Assembly (NCBI GenBank): GCA_022866005.1 | Contig: JALHTV010000135.1 | Span: forward strand, 1 to 20,529 | Origin: Phycisphaerae bacterium | GTDB taxonomy: Bacteria > Planctomycetota > Phycisphaerae > SM23-33 | Direction: 5' to 3' | DNA: 20,529 bases | In this document: positions 1 through 7,058 of the stretch, piece after piece | How positions within the stretch are numbered: position 1 is the first letter of the stretch | Layout: each line of letters opens with the position of its first letter | Translations under genes and position numbers: made by a program | Notes under the pieces: generated by a model | The model's database searches: none | Told to the model about the DNA's origin: nothing | The model's input: the letters and a program-made list of their open reading frames with translations, nothing else

Positions 1-1
1 C

Positions 2-544
2 CGGATTCCGCCCCACCTGCACGTGATCAAGGAGGCCACGGTCCGCCAGTGGATCCTGGCCAGCGATTTTGTCACGTCTTCGTACAGCACGACGCTGATC
101 GAGGCGGCCATGGCGGGAAAGCCGATCCTCATGCAGGCGCCTTTGCCCCTTCCGGACTACCTCTACGCGGAGTGGTACGACTACACCCCCGCCGCCTCCA
201 GCGTGGAGGAGTTCCTGCAAGCCGTTCAACGGTGCGATGCCACCAGTGGTCGAGCGCTTCAGCAATGGGCGGAACGGGAAATGCTTAGCCGCGGCGATGC
301 CATTGCGAATATCGCGGATCTGCTGGCCGCCGTGCGGCGCCGGGAACGCCCCGCCCCGGGGCCGCCGGGAATCGGCATTCTGGCAACGATGCCCAAGGAA
401 AAACTCCCTCAGAAGGTGCGAAGGATCCTCGCCCGCACCTATCGTGGCCTGACGCGCAGGCCCAGCAAGATCTGGGAAGCGGATCGCATCACGCCCGAAG
501 ACCTCCGCCTTCGCCTGGACAAATGGGCCACCGTGTTGGGTTAG
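2..544 (+). CDS. Surface-carbohydrate biosynthesis protein, C-terminal part (5' end outside window)
   Basis: The frame is open from base 2 and closes with TAG at 542-544. About 180 residues are visible, and codons upstream of the first ATG (reading RIPPHLHV) continue the protein, so the true start lies before the window. The segment WILASDFVTSSYSTTLIEAA followed by MAGKPI resembles the C-terminal nucleotide-sugar or nucleotide-alcohol binding half of GT-B-fold enzymes such as CDP-glycerol glycerophosphotransferase-like surface-carbohydrate proteins, where a Ser/Thr-rich loop and a Glu contact the donor. The last ~60 residues are basic and low in recognisable motifs. It lies on the same strand as the sugar-transfer genes downstream, so a role in envelope polysaccharide assembly is likely. 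The exact donor and family cannot be fixed from a fragment. Confidence 0.6.
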   Translation, partial: RIPPHLHVIKEATVRQWILASDFVTSSYSTTLIEAAMAGKPILMQAPLPLPDYLYAEWYDYTPAASSVEEFLQAVQRCDATSGRALQQWAEREMLSRGDAIANIADLLAAVRRRERPAPGPPGIGILATMPKEKLPQKVRRILARTYRGLTRRPSKIWEADRITPEDLRLRLDKWATVLG

Positions 545-558
545 GATCTCCGTTCCCA

Positions 559-732
559 TCACAGGAGTCTGCACCGGAAGAGTCCGTGGGTTCGGAACGA
601 CGTCTGGCCACGGCTCCTCACACTACTCCTCCCCTGGGCAGCCAGCGATTCAAACAACCTCGGAAGCGTGGCCGTGCGATCCACGGAGGCCAAGATCAGT
701 GAAAACCGCGGCGTATCGGCAGAATGGCTCAC
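559..732 (-). pseudogene. Truncated N-terminus of a family-2 glycosyltransferase
   Basis: From GTG at 732-730 the minus strand reads a short leader and then RFSLILASVDRTATLPRLFE and SLAAQ. This is the typical first beta strand and helix of GT2 glycosyltransferases (consensus style: FSLILATx-R-x-x-L-x-x-L-x-SLxxQ). After about position 634 the similarity stops. The frame continues with unrelated residues to TGA at 561-559, so only ~33 of the usual ~280 residues remain. The expected next element, a strand ending in a DxxN/DxD-type sequence, is absent. I infer a gene cut by deletion, its 5' end stranded next to the upstream plus-strand gene. Chance similarity over 25 residues is possible but the pattern is specific. 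Confidence 0.5.
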
Positions 733-892
733 AATCGCCCCCGAAGTCTCTCGACGATATTCCTGGTCCCGCCAATCCTCCGCGGCAACGCACTCTGGGG
801 ATGAGCAGCTGAATCCGGCACAAGGGCCCTAGGAGAACAAAAGGCTCTCCCGGAGGGGTCACGGGCTTCTGGCCCCAGGCGGAAGAATGGCC

Positions 893-928
893 GAGAGTTT
901 TGTCGGCGTTTTCAGTGCGAAAACTCTC
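893..928. repeat. Nine-base-pair inverted repeat
   Basis: GAGAGTTTT at 893-901 is exactly complementary to AAAACTCTC at 920-928, with an 18-base loop. It begins 17 bases beyond the stop codon of the minus-strand open frame 945-1271, so it could be a terminator remnant for that frame or one end of a palindromic repeat. No clear T-tract follows on either strand. Confidence 0.45.
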
Positions 929-944
929 CACGTTGCCGGCCACC

Positions 945-1271
945 TTAGGCAAGGCCCTTGCGAACAAGCTCCAGGCACATCGGCCATGTCGGCCTAGGCA
1001 ACCCCACCGGCTCGCCGTTGGGGAAGTTATACTTGAAACTGCGACTGCGGGACATAGCCTCCGGGCAACCCAGGAGCCGCTCTGGACAGTCCCTGCGGGC
1101 ATCGCGTGGGGAGTACGGGTAAGGGATGCTCTTGTGCCGGTCCGTCTGCTTGTTATTCCACCGGACCTTGCCTGTGATATACTTCCACCCGTCGGCGGGG
1201 TCCCTTCGGATCCGTTCACCACCGGTGCCGAAGGTCTCGAGGCGGAAAGGGCTGGAGACTTTCGCATGAGG
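945..1271 (-). pseudogene. Unrecognised minus-strand open frame, possible gene remnant
   Basis: A 108-codon stretch is open between TGA (1274-1272) and TAA (947-945). It has no ATG, GTG or TTG near its beginning, so it would be a 5'-truncated remnant. Its third codon positions are strongly G/C, and its composition is protein-like, with aromatic segments such as DGWKYITGKVRW and SFKYNFPNGEPVGLPRPTW. I recognise no family. It overlaps the first two codons of the plus-strand glycosyltransferase at 1266, so it cannot be a complete intact gene unless that start is wrong. It may be the tail of a deleted gene or a chance open frame in GC-rich DNA. Confidence 0.25.
1175..1183 (+). promoter_or_regulatory. 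Possible extended -10 promoter for the glycosyltransferase trio
   Basis: TGATATACT matches an extended -10 element (TGn followed by TATACT, five of six to TATAAT), about 80 bases before the start codon at 1266. No good -35 hexamer is seen at 16-17 bases upstream, so the call rests on the -10 alone. Confidence 0.3.
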
Positions 1272-2903
1272 TCAGAACGCAATCGATCACGGCAGGCGCC
1301 GGACGACACTCGCCCCAGGACATGGAGGTACTTGGGAGGGTTGGCTGCATCCTTCCTATTGTTGGCAGCGGTGCGGGTGTGGATGCTGTCGCACAGCGAG
1401 ATCATCGCGCGAGACGGCATCATCTACACCGAGATGGCCCAGCGGTGGGCCTCTCAGCCGATGCATGTCATCCGGGACTACGAGTACCACGTCGGCTACC
1501 CCGTGGCCATGGTCGGCATGCATGGGCTGCTCAGGGGCCTGGGGCTGCCTGAACGGCCGGACACCTGGGACCTGGCGGGAGGGCTGGTGTCATTGACGGC
1601 CAGCATGGTGGCGATGGCCGGGCTATGGTGGTGGGCGCTGAAGGCGTATGACCGGCGCGTGGCCCTTGTGACGGTTCTGTTGCTGGGGCTGGGCCACAAA
1701 TGGGCTGGTCTAGGGGCGGACGTCCTTTCCGATGCCTTGGCCATCGCGTTTCAGATATGGTCCCTGGTGCTCATTCACGAGATGCTCCAGCGACTTCAGG
1801 GCCGACGCTGGTCGGCGGTGCTGCTGGCGGGGGGGGCGGGGCTTTGCGGCGGGCTGGGATACCTCGTCAGGCCGGAGTCCTTGTGGATTCCAGCACTGGG
1901 CGTGCTGGCGGTCCTGGCAATTCACGTACGTCACCGGTTGTCTTGGCGCATGGGTCTGGCGTCGGTCGGGTCGATGTGGATTGCGGCCGCGATGATCTGC
2001 CTGCCATACATGGTGGCAATCGGAGGCCTGTCCAAGAAGAAACACCTCATCGATCTGGTGAAAGAACTGGTCATCTCCACCACGGCTGCGATGCCGCTGG
2101 CGTCCGTGCAAGGGAGCAGCTCGTCGGAATGGTTCATATCCAGATACATATCGAGGGTCTTTGAGGCGATACACCCGGCCCTGGGCTTCCTCTCGCTGGC
2201 CCTGGTCGTGGCCGTCGTCTGGCGGAGACTGCACCGTACAGCCGCACTGGACCAGGCCAAGATGCCGTCTGAGACGAGCGGCGGGCTGATGTTGCTGTAT
2301 GTGGTGCCGATGGCTTCTGCCTTGTTGGGGCTCCGTCGCGCTACCGGCTACTTGTCCCATCGGCACCTCATGATGAGCGCCCTGGTTCTCTCGCCTTTGG
2401 TGGGACAGGCGCTGTTCACGGTGGCCGGTCTGGTGCGGTGGCTGATCTGGCCGAAACGGTGGCGGCCCGTGCCGGTTTCCGTCTTTGCGGCGATCCTGGC
2501 AGTGCCTGTTGCCGCCGTCGTCCTGGGCCACAACCTCAGCAAACCGATGCACTATGGGAAGGGCGTCTATCGCCAAGCCGCCTTGGACCTGGCTCGGCAT
2601 ACACAACCCGATACGGTGATCATGGCCGACAGCAGATGGGTGTCGCATTACGTCGCGCAGGTGGACCCGCAACGGCCGGTCGTGATCGAGCCGGACCTCC
2701 GCATGCCGGCCGAGGAGTTGAGGAAACAGGCCGGCCTGGGGCATGCCAGTTATGTCGTGTTGCCCGCGGAGAGACCCTCTCTTTTGGAGCCGCGCGACGC
2801 CGAGTTGACCGCGGCGGGCTTCCACCTGTGGAAGCAGTATGTGGCTGGCGATCGAGATCTCCTGCGAGTGTACCTTGTCCCATCCGCGGGGGGCGGTTCG
2901 TGA
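1266..2903 (+). CDS. Membrane GT-C glycosyltransferase (family 39 / PMT-like)
   Basis: The 545-residue protein has a short basic N-terminus and then about ten hydrophobic segments. Between the first two is a lumenal loop reading IARDGIIYTEMAQRWA. The DG...Y pattern in that position is the usual catalytic-acid region of GT-C enzymes of the ArnT/protein-mannosyltransferase type, which move sugar from a polyprenyl-phosphate carrier on the outer face of the membrane. A soluble C-terminal domain follows the last helix. I chose ATG 1266 because GGAG (1254-1257) sits 8 bases upstream and a strong hydrophobic segment begins soon after. A longer frame from 900 is open but unconvincing. The stop overlaps the next start by four bases (GTGA), indicating translational coupling. 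The acceptor is not predictable. Confidence 0.75.
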   Translation: MRSERNRSRQAPDDTRPRTWRYLGGLAASFLLLAAVRVWMLSHSEIIARDGIIYTEMAQRWASQPMHVIRDYEYHVGYPVAMVGMHGLLRGLGLPERPDTWDLAGGLVSLTASMVAMAGLWWWALKAYDRRVALVTVLLLGLGHKWAGLGADVLSDALAIAFQIWSLVLIHEMLQRLQGRRWSAVLLAGGAGLCGGLGYLVRPESLWIPALGVLAVLAIHVRHRLSWRMGLASVGSMWIAAAMICLPYMVAIGGLSKKKHLIDLVKELVISTTAAMPLASVQGSSSSEWFISRYISRVFEAIHPALGFLSLALVVAVVWRRLHRTAALDQAKMPSETSGGLMLLYVVPMASALLGLRRATGYLSHRHLMMSALVLSPLVGQALFTVAGLVRWLIWPKRWRPVPVSVFAAILAVPVAAVVLGHNLSKPMHYGKGVYRQAALDLARHTQPDTVIMADSRWVSHYVAQVDPQRPVVIEPDLRMPAEELRKQAGLGHASYVVLPAERPSLLEPRDAELTAAGFHLWKQYVAGDRDLLRVYLVPSAGGGS

Positions 2904-4021
2904 ACGTCGCCCTGGTCCACGATTGGCTGACGGGCATGCGCGGGGGAGAGAGGGTTCTTCTAGCGATAGGCCGCATGTTCCCCCGGGCCGATCTGTTCAC
3001 TCTCTTCCAGGTGCCGGGACAGTGCGGCCCGATCGTCGAAGGCCGCCGCGTCGTCTCCAGTTGGCTAGACCGCCTGCCCGGCATCCGACGGTATTACCGG
3101 TACCTCTTGCCCGTGATGCCCTGGGCTATCCAATCGCTGGACCTGCGCGGATATGACCTGATCCTCTCCAACAGTCATTGCGTGGCCAAGGGGGTGCGCC
3201 GCCCTCGCGGGGCCGTTCACATTTGCTACTGCCATTCACCCATGCGCTACGTGTGGTCGCAGGTTGATGCCTACCGCCAAGCCATGGGCCTGACCGGTTT
3301 GGCCTTGCACGTGTTCCGCGATCCGCTCCGCCGGTGGGACCGCCGCACGGCCGCTGGCGTGGACTTGTTCGTGGCGAACAGCGTCAATGTGGCCCAGCGC
3401 ATCTCCCGATCCTACAGCCGACGAGCGGTGGTGATCTATCCTCCGGTGGACACGGAGTTCTACAGTCCGGCTGCGGTGCCCCGCGAAGAGTTCTACTTGG
3501 CCGTCGGGGCGATGGCCCCTTATAAGCGCCTGGACCAGGCGGTGGGAGCCTTCGCGCGCCTGCCGGATCGGCAGTTGCGGGTCATCGGGTCGGGGCAGAT
3601 GGCAGCGAAACTGCGTCGGTCCGCCCCGCCCAATGTCGTGTTCCTGGGTTGGCAAACGGAGGACGTGATCCGCGATCACTACCGCCGTTGCCGGGCCTTG
3701 CTGTACCCGGGGGAGGAGGATTTTGGCATCGTTCCCGTGGAGGCGATGGCCTGCGGTTGCCCGGTCATTGCGTATCGCGGTGGAGGAGCCGTGGAGACCG
3801 TTGTCGACGTGAAGGAAGCAGGGGGTTCGCGCGGAACGGGGTTGTGGTATACTCCCCAGACAGTCGAAGCCCTGGTAGACGCGATCGGTGAGTTTGAGAA
3901 GATGGGCGACCTCTGGGATGCAGGCCACATCGCACAGCACGCTCAGCAGTTCAGCCAGGCTCGGTTCTGTAAGGAACTTCGCCGGGTGATCGAGACAGTG
4001 GGTGGGAATCGCCCATGCTGA
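2900..4021 (+). CDS. GT4-family glycosyltransferase (WbaZ/mannosyltransferase-like)
   Basis: This 373-residue cytoplasmic GT-B enzyme probably adds a hexose from a nucleotide-sugar to the lipid-linked repeat unit. The N-terminus MNVALVHDWLTGMRGGERVL is the typical glycine-rich acceptor-side start of GT4 enzymes. CHSPMRYVW (111-119) matches the conserved CHTPxRY motif of the WbaZ-like group. VGAMAPYKRLDQAV begins the donor domain, and EDFGIVPVE gives the EX7E motif at Glu273/Glu281, followed by a GGGAVETV loop. The start is GTG 2900, overlapping the preceding stop by four bases. The stop overlaps the next gene by seven bases. It forms one translationally coupled unit with its neighbours. The specific sugar is unknown; mannose is the commonest for this subgroup. 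Confidence 0.85.
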   Translation: MNVALVHDWLTGMRGGERVLLAIGRMFPRADLFTLFQVPGQCGPIVEGRRVVSSWLDRLPGIRRYYRYLLPVMPWAIQSLDLRGYDLILSNSHCVAKGVRRPRGAVHICYCHSPMRYVWSQVDAYRQAMGLTGLALHVFRDPLRRWDRRTAAGVDLFVANSVNVAQRISRSYSRRAVVIYPPVDTEFYSPAAVPREEFYLAVGAMAPYKRLDQAVGAFARLPDRQLRVIGSGQMAAKLRRSAPPNVVFLGWQTEDVIRDHYRRCRALLYPGEEDFGIVPVEAMACGCPVIAYRGGGAVETVVDVKEAGGSRGTGLWYTPQTVEALVDAIGEFEKMGDLWDAGHIAQHAQQFSQARFCKELRRVIETVGGNRPC

Positions 4022-5505
4022 GACAATACAGGCGCGTGTTCCTGTCTCTCTTTTGGCTCACCGACTTGGTGCTGGTCTTGCTGGCCTGGGCGGGCGGATA
4101 CGGCATCCGGGTGTTGGGGGCCAGTTTGGGCTGGTCGCACCACGAAATCCCTCCCCTCAAGGATTTCACGTACATCATCGTCCTCACGGTCATCCTATCG
4201 TGGTTTGTGTTCGCTTGGCAGCAGGCCTATAAGCCCCAGCGGACACAGTCGTTGGCAAGCGAACTGATCATCCTCATCCGCAGCGCCACGATGGTTTGGG
4301 TGGCGATGTATCTATTCTTGACCGTGGTGATGCACGTACTGCTCTCGAGGCTGCTCCTGCTGGGCATGCTGGGGAGTTGGATCGTCCTGCTGGTTGTCCA
4401 ACGCCTGACCGTCCGTAGCCTGCTCCGCTGGATGCGCCAGCGGGGCTATAACCAGCGTTACGCCGCCATCGTCGGTGCGGGACGCGCCGGTCAGCAGCTC
4501 TACCACAGCCTGCGCAAACACGCGTGGGTAGGCATTCGCGTGGCCTATTTCATCGACGAAGCTCCCCACTGGGACTCCTTGTTTGGAATCCCGGTCTATG
4601 ATCTGGCCGCCGGTCTGAAGACCACATTGGAGCGACACCCGGTGGACACTGTGTTTCTGGCCCTGCCGTCAAGAGATCAGCCTCTGATCCGCCGATTGCT
4701 GAACGAGGCCTGCAGCACCAACGCTCAAGTGGCCATTGTGCCGGACCTCCCACCCATCCGGTGGCTGCAGCACGCCGTGATCGATCTGGACGGCCTTCAA
4801 ATCCTCACCGTGACCGATTCACCGATGTTCGGCTGGGGCGGTGTCGTCAAACGCGGCATCGACCTGGCGGGGGCCGCGGCAGGGTTGATCCTGCTGTCTC
4901 CCGTGATGCTGGTCGTAGCGGTCTTGGTCAAGCTCACCAGCCGGGGACCGGTCCTCTATCGGCAGACCCGGTGCAGCATGGATTGCCAACCCTTCGTATT
5001 GCACAAGTTCCGATCCATGTATGCAGACGCGGAGGCCCAGACCGGCCCGGTATGGTCTTCCGACCGCGATGCCCGTGTGACACGCGTGGGACGGTTTCTG
5101 CGCAGATGCAGCTTGGACGAGCTGCCGCAGTTGTGGAACGTGCTGGTGGGCGACATGTCGCTGGTGGGCCCTCGGCCAGAGCGACCCGAGTTGATCGCCA
5201 AGTTCACGGACATGGTTCCCCGGTATATGTTGCGGTCGCATGTCAAGGCCGGCCTGACAGGCTGGGCGCAGATACGCGGCTATCGAGGCAACACCCCGCT
5301 CCGAAAACGGGTCCAGTACGACCTATACTACATCTCGCACTGGTCGCTTGCCCTGGATGCATGGACCATGCTCTGGACGCTCGTCCAGTGCTTTGTCCCC
5401 TCCTTCTTTCACCGAGTGGCGGAGACCGACGACGAGATGGCCCCCCCCGCCCAGCCTCCCCAGGCCACAGCGAGTCGCCGGGCCCCCTCCCCGCCAGCGG
5501 CCTGA
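4015..5505 (+). CDS. Exopolysaccharide polyprenyl glycosylphosphotransferase (initiating sugar-1-phosphate transferase)
   Basis: This 496-residue protein transfers a sugar-1-phosphate from a nucleotide-sugar to undecaprenyl phosphate, the first committed step of repeat-unit synthesis. Four N-terminal membrane segments (about 8-30, 52-70, 88-110, 113-133) are followed by a Rossmann-like domain with VGAGRAG (153-159). A fifth hydrophobic segment (281-305) leads into the catalytic domain. Hallmarks there are KFRSM (331-335), SLDELPQLWNVL plus GDMSLVGPRPERPE (366-392), GLTGWAQIRGYRG (413-425) and YDLYYISHWS (435-444). It is full length for the WcaJ/EpsE type. ATG 4015 overlaps the GT4 gene by seven bases. 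The C-terminal ~35 residues are Pro/Ala-rich and vary in the family. The sugar (glucose or galactose) is not resolved. Confidence 0.93.
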   Translation: MLRQYRRVFLSLFWLTDLVLVLLAWAGGYGIRVLGASLGWSHHEIPPLKDFTYIIVLTVILSWFVFAWQQAYKPQRTQSLASELIILIRSATMVWVAMYLFLTVVMHVLLSRLLLLGMLGSWIVLLVVQRLTVRSLLRWMRQRGYNQRYAAIVGAGRAGQQLYHSLRKHAWVGIRVAYFIDEAPHWDSLFGIPVYDLAAGLKTTLERHPVDTVFLALPSRDQPLIRRLLNEACSTNAQVAIVPDLPPIRWLQHAVIDLDGLQILTVTDSPMFGWGGVVKRGIDLAGAAAGLILLSPVMLVVAVLVKLTSRGPVLYRQTRCSMDCQPFVLHKFRSMYADAEAQTGPVWSSDRDARVTRVGRFLRRCSLDELPQLWNVLVGDMSLVGPRPERPELIAKFTDMVPRYMLRSHVKAGLTGWAQIRGYRGNTPLRKRVQYDLYYISHWSLALDAWTMLWTLVQCFVPSFFHRVAETDDEMAPPAQPPQATASRRAPSPPAA

Positions 5506-5554
5506 GGGTCTCCCCCCACCTCCCCGCTGGCCGGTCATCGGAGGCGCGCGATCT

Positions 5555-5570
5555 GGGCTTGCGCAAGCCC
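5555..5570. terminator. Palindrome between convergent genes, possible bidirectional terminator
   Basis: GGGCTTGCGCAAGCCC is a perfect 16-base palindrome able to form a 6-bp stem with a GCGC loop. It lies in the 107-base gap between the sugar transferase stop (5505) and the converging deacetylase-family stop (5613). Position favours a terminator, but no T-tract follows on either strand. Confidence 0.4.
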
Positions 5571-5612
5571 CTCGAGACCGCCGAGCCAAGGCAAGAAACC
5601 TGCTACCCCGTA

Positions 5613-6776
5613 TCACAGCCCATGGAAGCGAAAGACGTTGGACCTGACTTTCTCTATGGTTGCGTCAACGGCTGCATCCACCCGCCTTCGCACGGGCTCC
5701 TGCGGAACCGGCGTGCGATCCCTCAGCTCGCCGCAGCGGTCTGCGATGGCCGGCTCGACGCCGCCCGGCGCCATGCTCGCGTCTTGCCTTTGCCCCATCT
5801 GCCCGCAGAGCATGCTCCAGGCCAGCACCCACGCGCGAACCGTGTTGGGGATGTTGTACCCGCCGCCGCCGACGGCCAGGATCGGCCTGCGGAACCTCTG
5901 CACAGCCTGGATGACTTCCATGGGAGCGTTGTGGGTCAGGCACAGGTGCGTCAGCGGATCGCCGGCCAGGCCGTCCATGCCAAGTTCCATGACGAACACG
6001 TCCGGATCGTAGGCTCCTATCAGCGGCAGCGCGACCTGGCGGAAGGCCTTCAGGTATGCCGCGTCATCGGTGCCCACCGGGAGCGGCACGTTCACGCTGT
6101 AGCCTCTGCCGTCGCCGCTGCCGGTCTCGTCCTCGAAGCCCGTGCCTGGAAACAGCGTCTCGCCGCTTTCGTGCAGCGAGATCGTGCAGACATCCTTGCG
6201 ATCGTAGAACGCCGCCTGCACGCCGTCTCCGTGGTGGGCGTCGATGTCGAGATACAGCACTCGCATGCCACCGCCCGCCAGGCGCATGCACGCCAGCACG
6301 ACGTCGTTGAGGTAGCAGAATCCCGAGGCACGCTCCGGGAAGGCATGGTGCAGTCCGCCCGAGGGATTGAAGGCCGCGTCCGCCTGGCCGGAAAGGATCA
6401 GCTCAGCCCCCTTCAGCGAGGCCCCGCAGGCAAGGGCGGAGTATTCGTACATGCCGTTGAAGATTGGACAGTCCGCCGTGCCGAGGCCCATCGCCAAGGC
6501 CTCGGGCCGGTGCGACCCCGCGGAGGAGTCCCTCAAGACGTCGACGTACCGTTCCGTGTGGAACGCCAGGAGCTCTTCCCTCACCGCGGGCGTCGGCGCG
6601 ACTTCTCGGCGGCGGGGGCCTGAGAGCAGCCCCATCGAGCAGACGGTCTGGCGGACCTTGCCGGCCCGGCGGGTGTCGAAAGGAAACATCGCCGGATATG
6701 GATACTGGTCGAGCTGGGGGCAGTGAATAAAGGCCGCCCTCAGGGATGCGCCCTGCTCTGGACTGGATGGGCACAT
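5613..6776 (-). CDS. Histone deacetylase-family (AcuC/APAH-like) zinc amidohydrolase
   Basis: This 387-residue cytoplasmic enzyme belongs to the arginase-deacetylase fold and would remove acyl groups from a lysine, polyamine or small-molecule amide. Catalytic features are all present: the tandem His of GGLHHAFPERASGFCYLNDV (143-144), zinc ligands in LDIDAHHGDGV (Asp179, His181), the third ligand in LGMDGLAGDPLT (Asp268) and the transition-state Tyr in GGGGYN (Tyr307). Spacing matches class I-type bacterial homologues such as AcuC. ATG 6776 has GAGAGAG about five bases upstream. It is transcribed alone, convergent with the polysaccharide genes and divergent from the phosphodiesterase. No acs or acuA-like partner lies nearby, so the physiological substrate is unknown. 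Confidence 0.9.
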   Translation of the reverse strand: MCPSSPEQGASLRAAFIHCPQLDQYPYPAMFPFDTRRAGKVRQTVCSMGLLSGPRRREVAPTPAVREELLAFHTERYVDVLRDSSAGSHRPEALAMGLGTADCPIFNGMYEYSALACGASLKGAELILSGQADAAFNPSGGLHHAFPERASGFCYLNDVVLACMRLAGGGMRVLYLDIDAHHGDGVQAAFYDRKDVCTISLHESGETLFPGTGFEDETGSGDGRGYSVNVPLPVGTDDAAYLKAFRQVALPLIGAYDPDVFVMELGMDGLAGDPLTHLCLTHNAPMEVIQAVQRFRRPILAVGGGGYNIPNTVRAWVLAWSMLCGQMGQRQDASMAPGGVEPAIADRCGELRDRTPVPQEPVRRRVDAAVDATIEKVRSNVFRFHGL

Positions 6777-6955
6777 GATGCTCTCTCAATGACCTTGCGC
6801 CTGGCCTCATGACGTCAGGGGCACAGGCCCGGCGGCTCTGCGGAGTTCCTGCGGCCCGGCCTGTCATCACTCCACGCCCGCCAAGATTTACCCGAACTCC
6901 CAGCGCTCGGCAACCTTCAGCGGCCCAAACGTGGAGGCGTCCAGGGTCCAGAGAG

Positions 6956-6983
6956 TTGTCAAATCTCAATCCTGCCGTATAAT
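6956..6983 (+). promoter_or_regulatory. Strong sigma70-like promoter for the phosphodiesterase
   Basis: TTGTCA (6956-6961, five of six to TTGACA) and a perfect TATAAT (6978-6983) are separated by 16 bases. The start codon at 7059 would leave a leader of roughly 70 bases. It is the best promoter match in the window. Confidence 0.75.
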
Positions 6984-7058
6984 GGGTCTGGTGCCAGGAG
7001 GGCGACGCGCCAGTTCATTTTGTCGGCCTCGCCAGGTGCTGCGAGCGAAGGAGGATCG

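Larger units (their letters stand above)
545..1265. other. Decayed 0.7 kb interval inside the polysaccharide locus
   Basis: No intact plus-strand gene is convincing here. A plus frame is open from 900 and runs into the next gene, but its upstream part has no recognisable protein features. On the minus strand the interval holds a truncated glycosyltransferase start (559-732), a long inverted repeat (893-928) and an unexplained open frame with coding-like composition (945-1271). Together these suggest a past deletion or rearrangement that removed one or more minus-strand genes. The last ~90 bases probably carry the promoter and ribosome-binding site of the gene starting at 1266. Confidence 0.5.

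Noticed and set aside
900..1265. N-terminal extension of the GT-C gene from TTG 900
   Set aside because: The extension has no recognisable features, and a good Shine-Dalgarno site and the first hydrophobic segment point to ATG 1266.
650..1423. 257-codon minus-strand frame over the decayed interval
   Set aside because: It is in a different frame from both the GT2 remnant and the 945-1271 frame, has low-complexity Ser/Arg content, and its N-terminal part is antisense to the GT-C gene.
1710..2825. 371-codon minus-strand frame across the GT-C gene
   Set aside because: His/Arg/Gln/Pro-rich antisense shadow of a membrane protein; no motifs.
4761..6623. Long plus-strand open frame antisense to the deacetylase-family gene
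   Set aside because: It crosses the sugar-transferase 3' end in another frame and lies opposite a gene with full catalytic motifs; its translation is Arg/Pro/Gly-rich without domains, as expected for a shadow in GC-rich DNA.
6810..6817. TGACGTCA palindrome and a nearby ACAGGCC/GGCCTGT pair upstream of the deacetylase gene
   Set aside because: An 8-base palindrome is expected by chance in this length, and no promoter elements are aligned with it.
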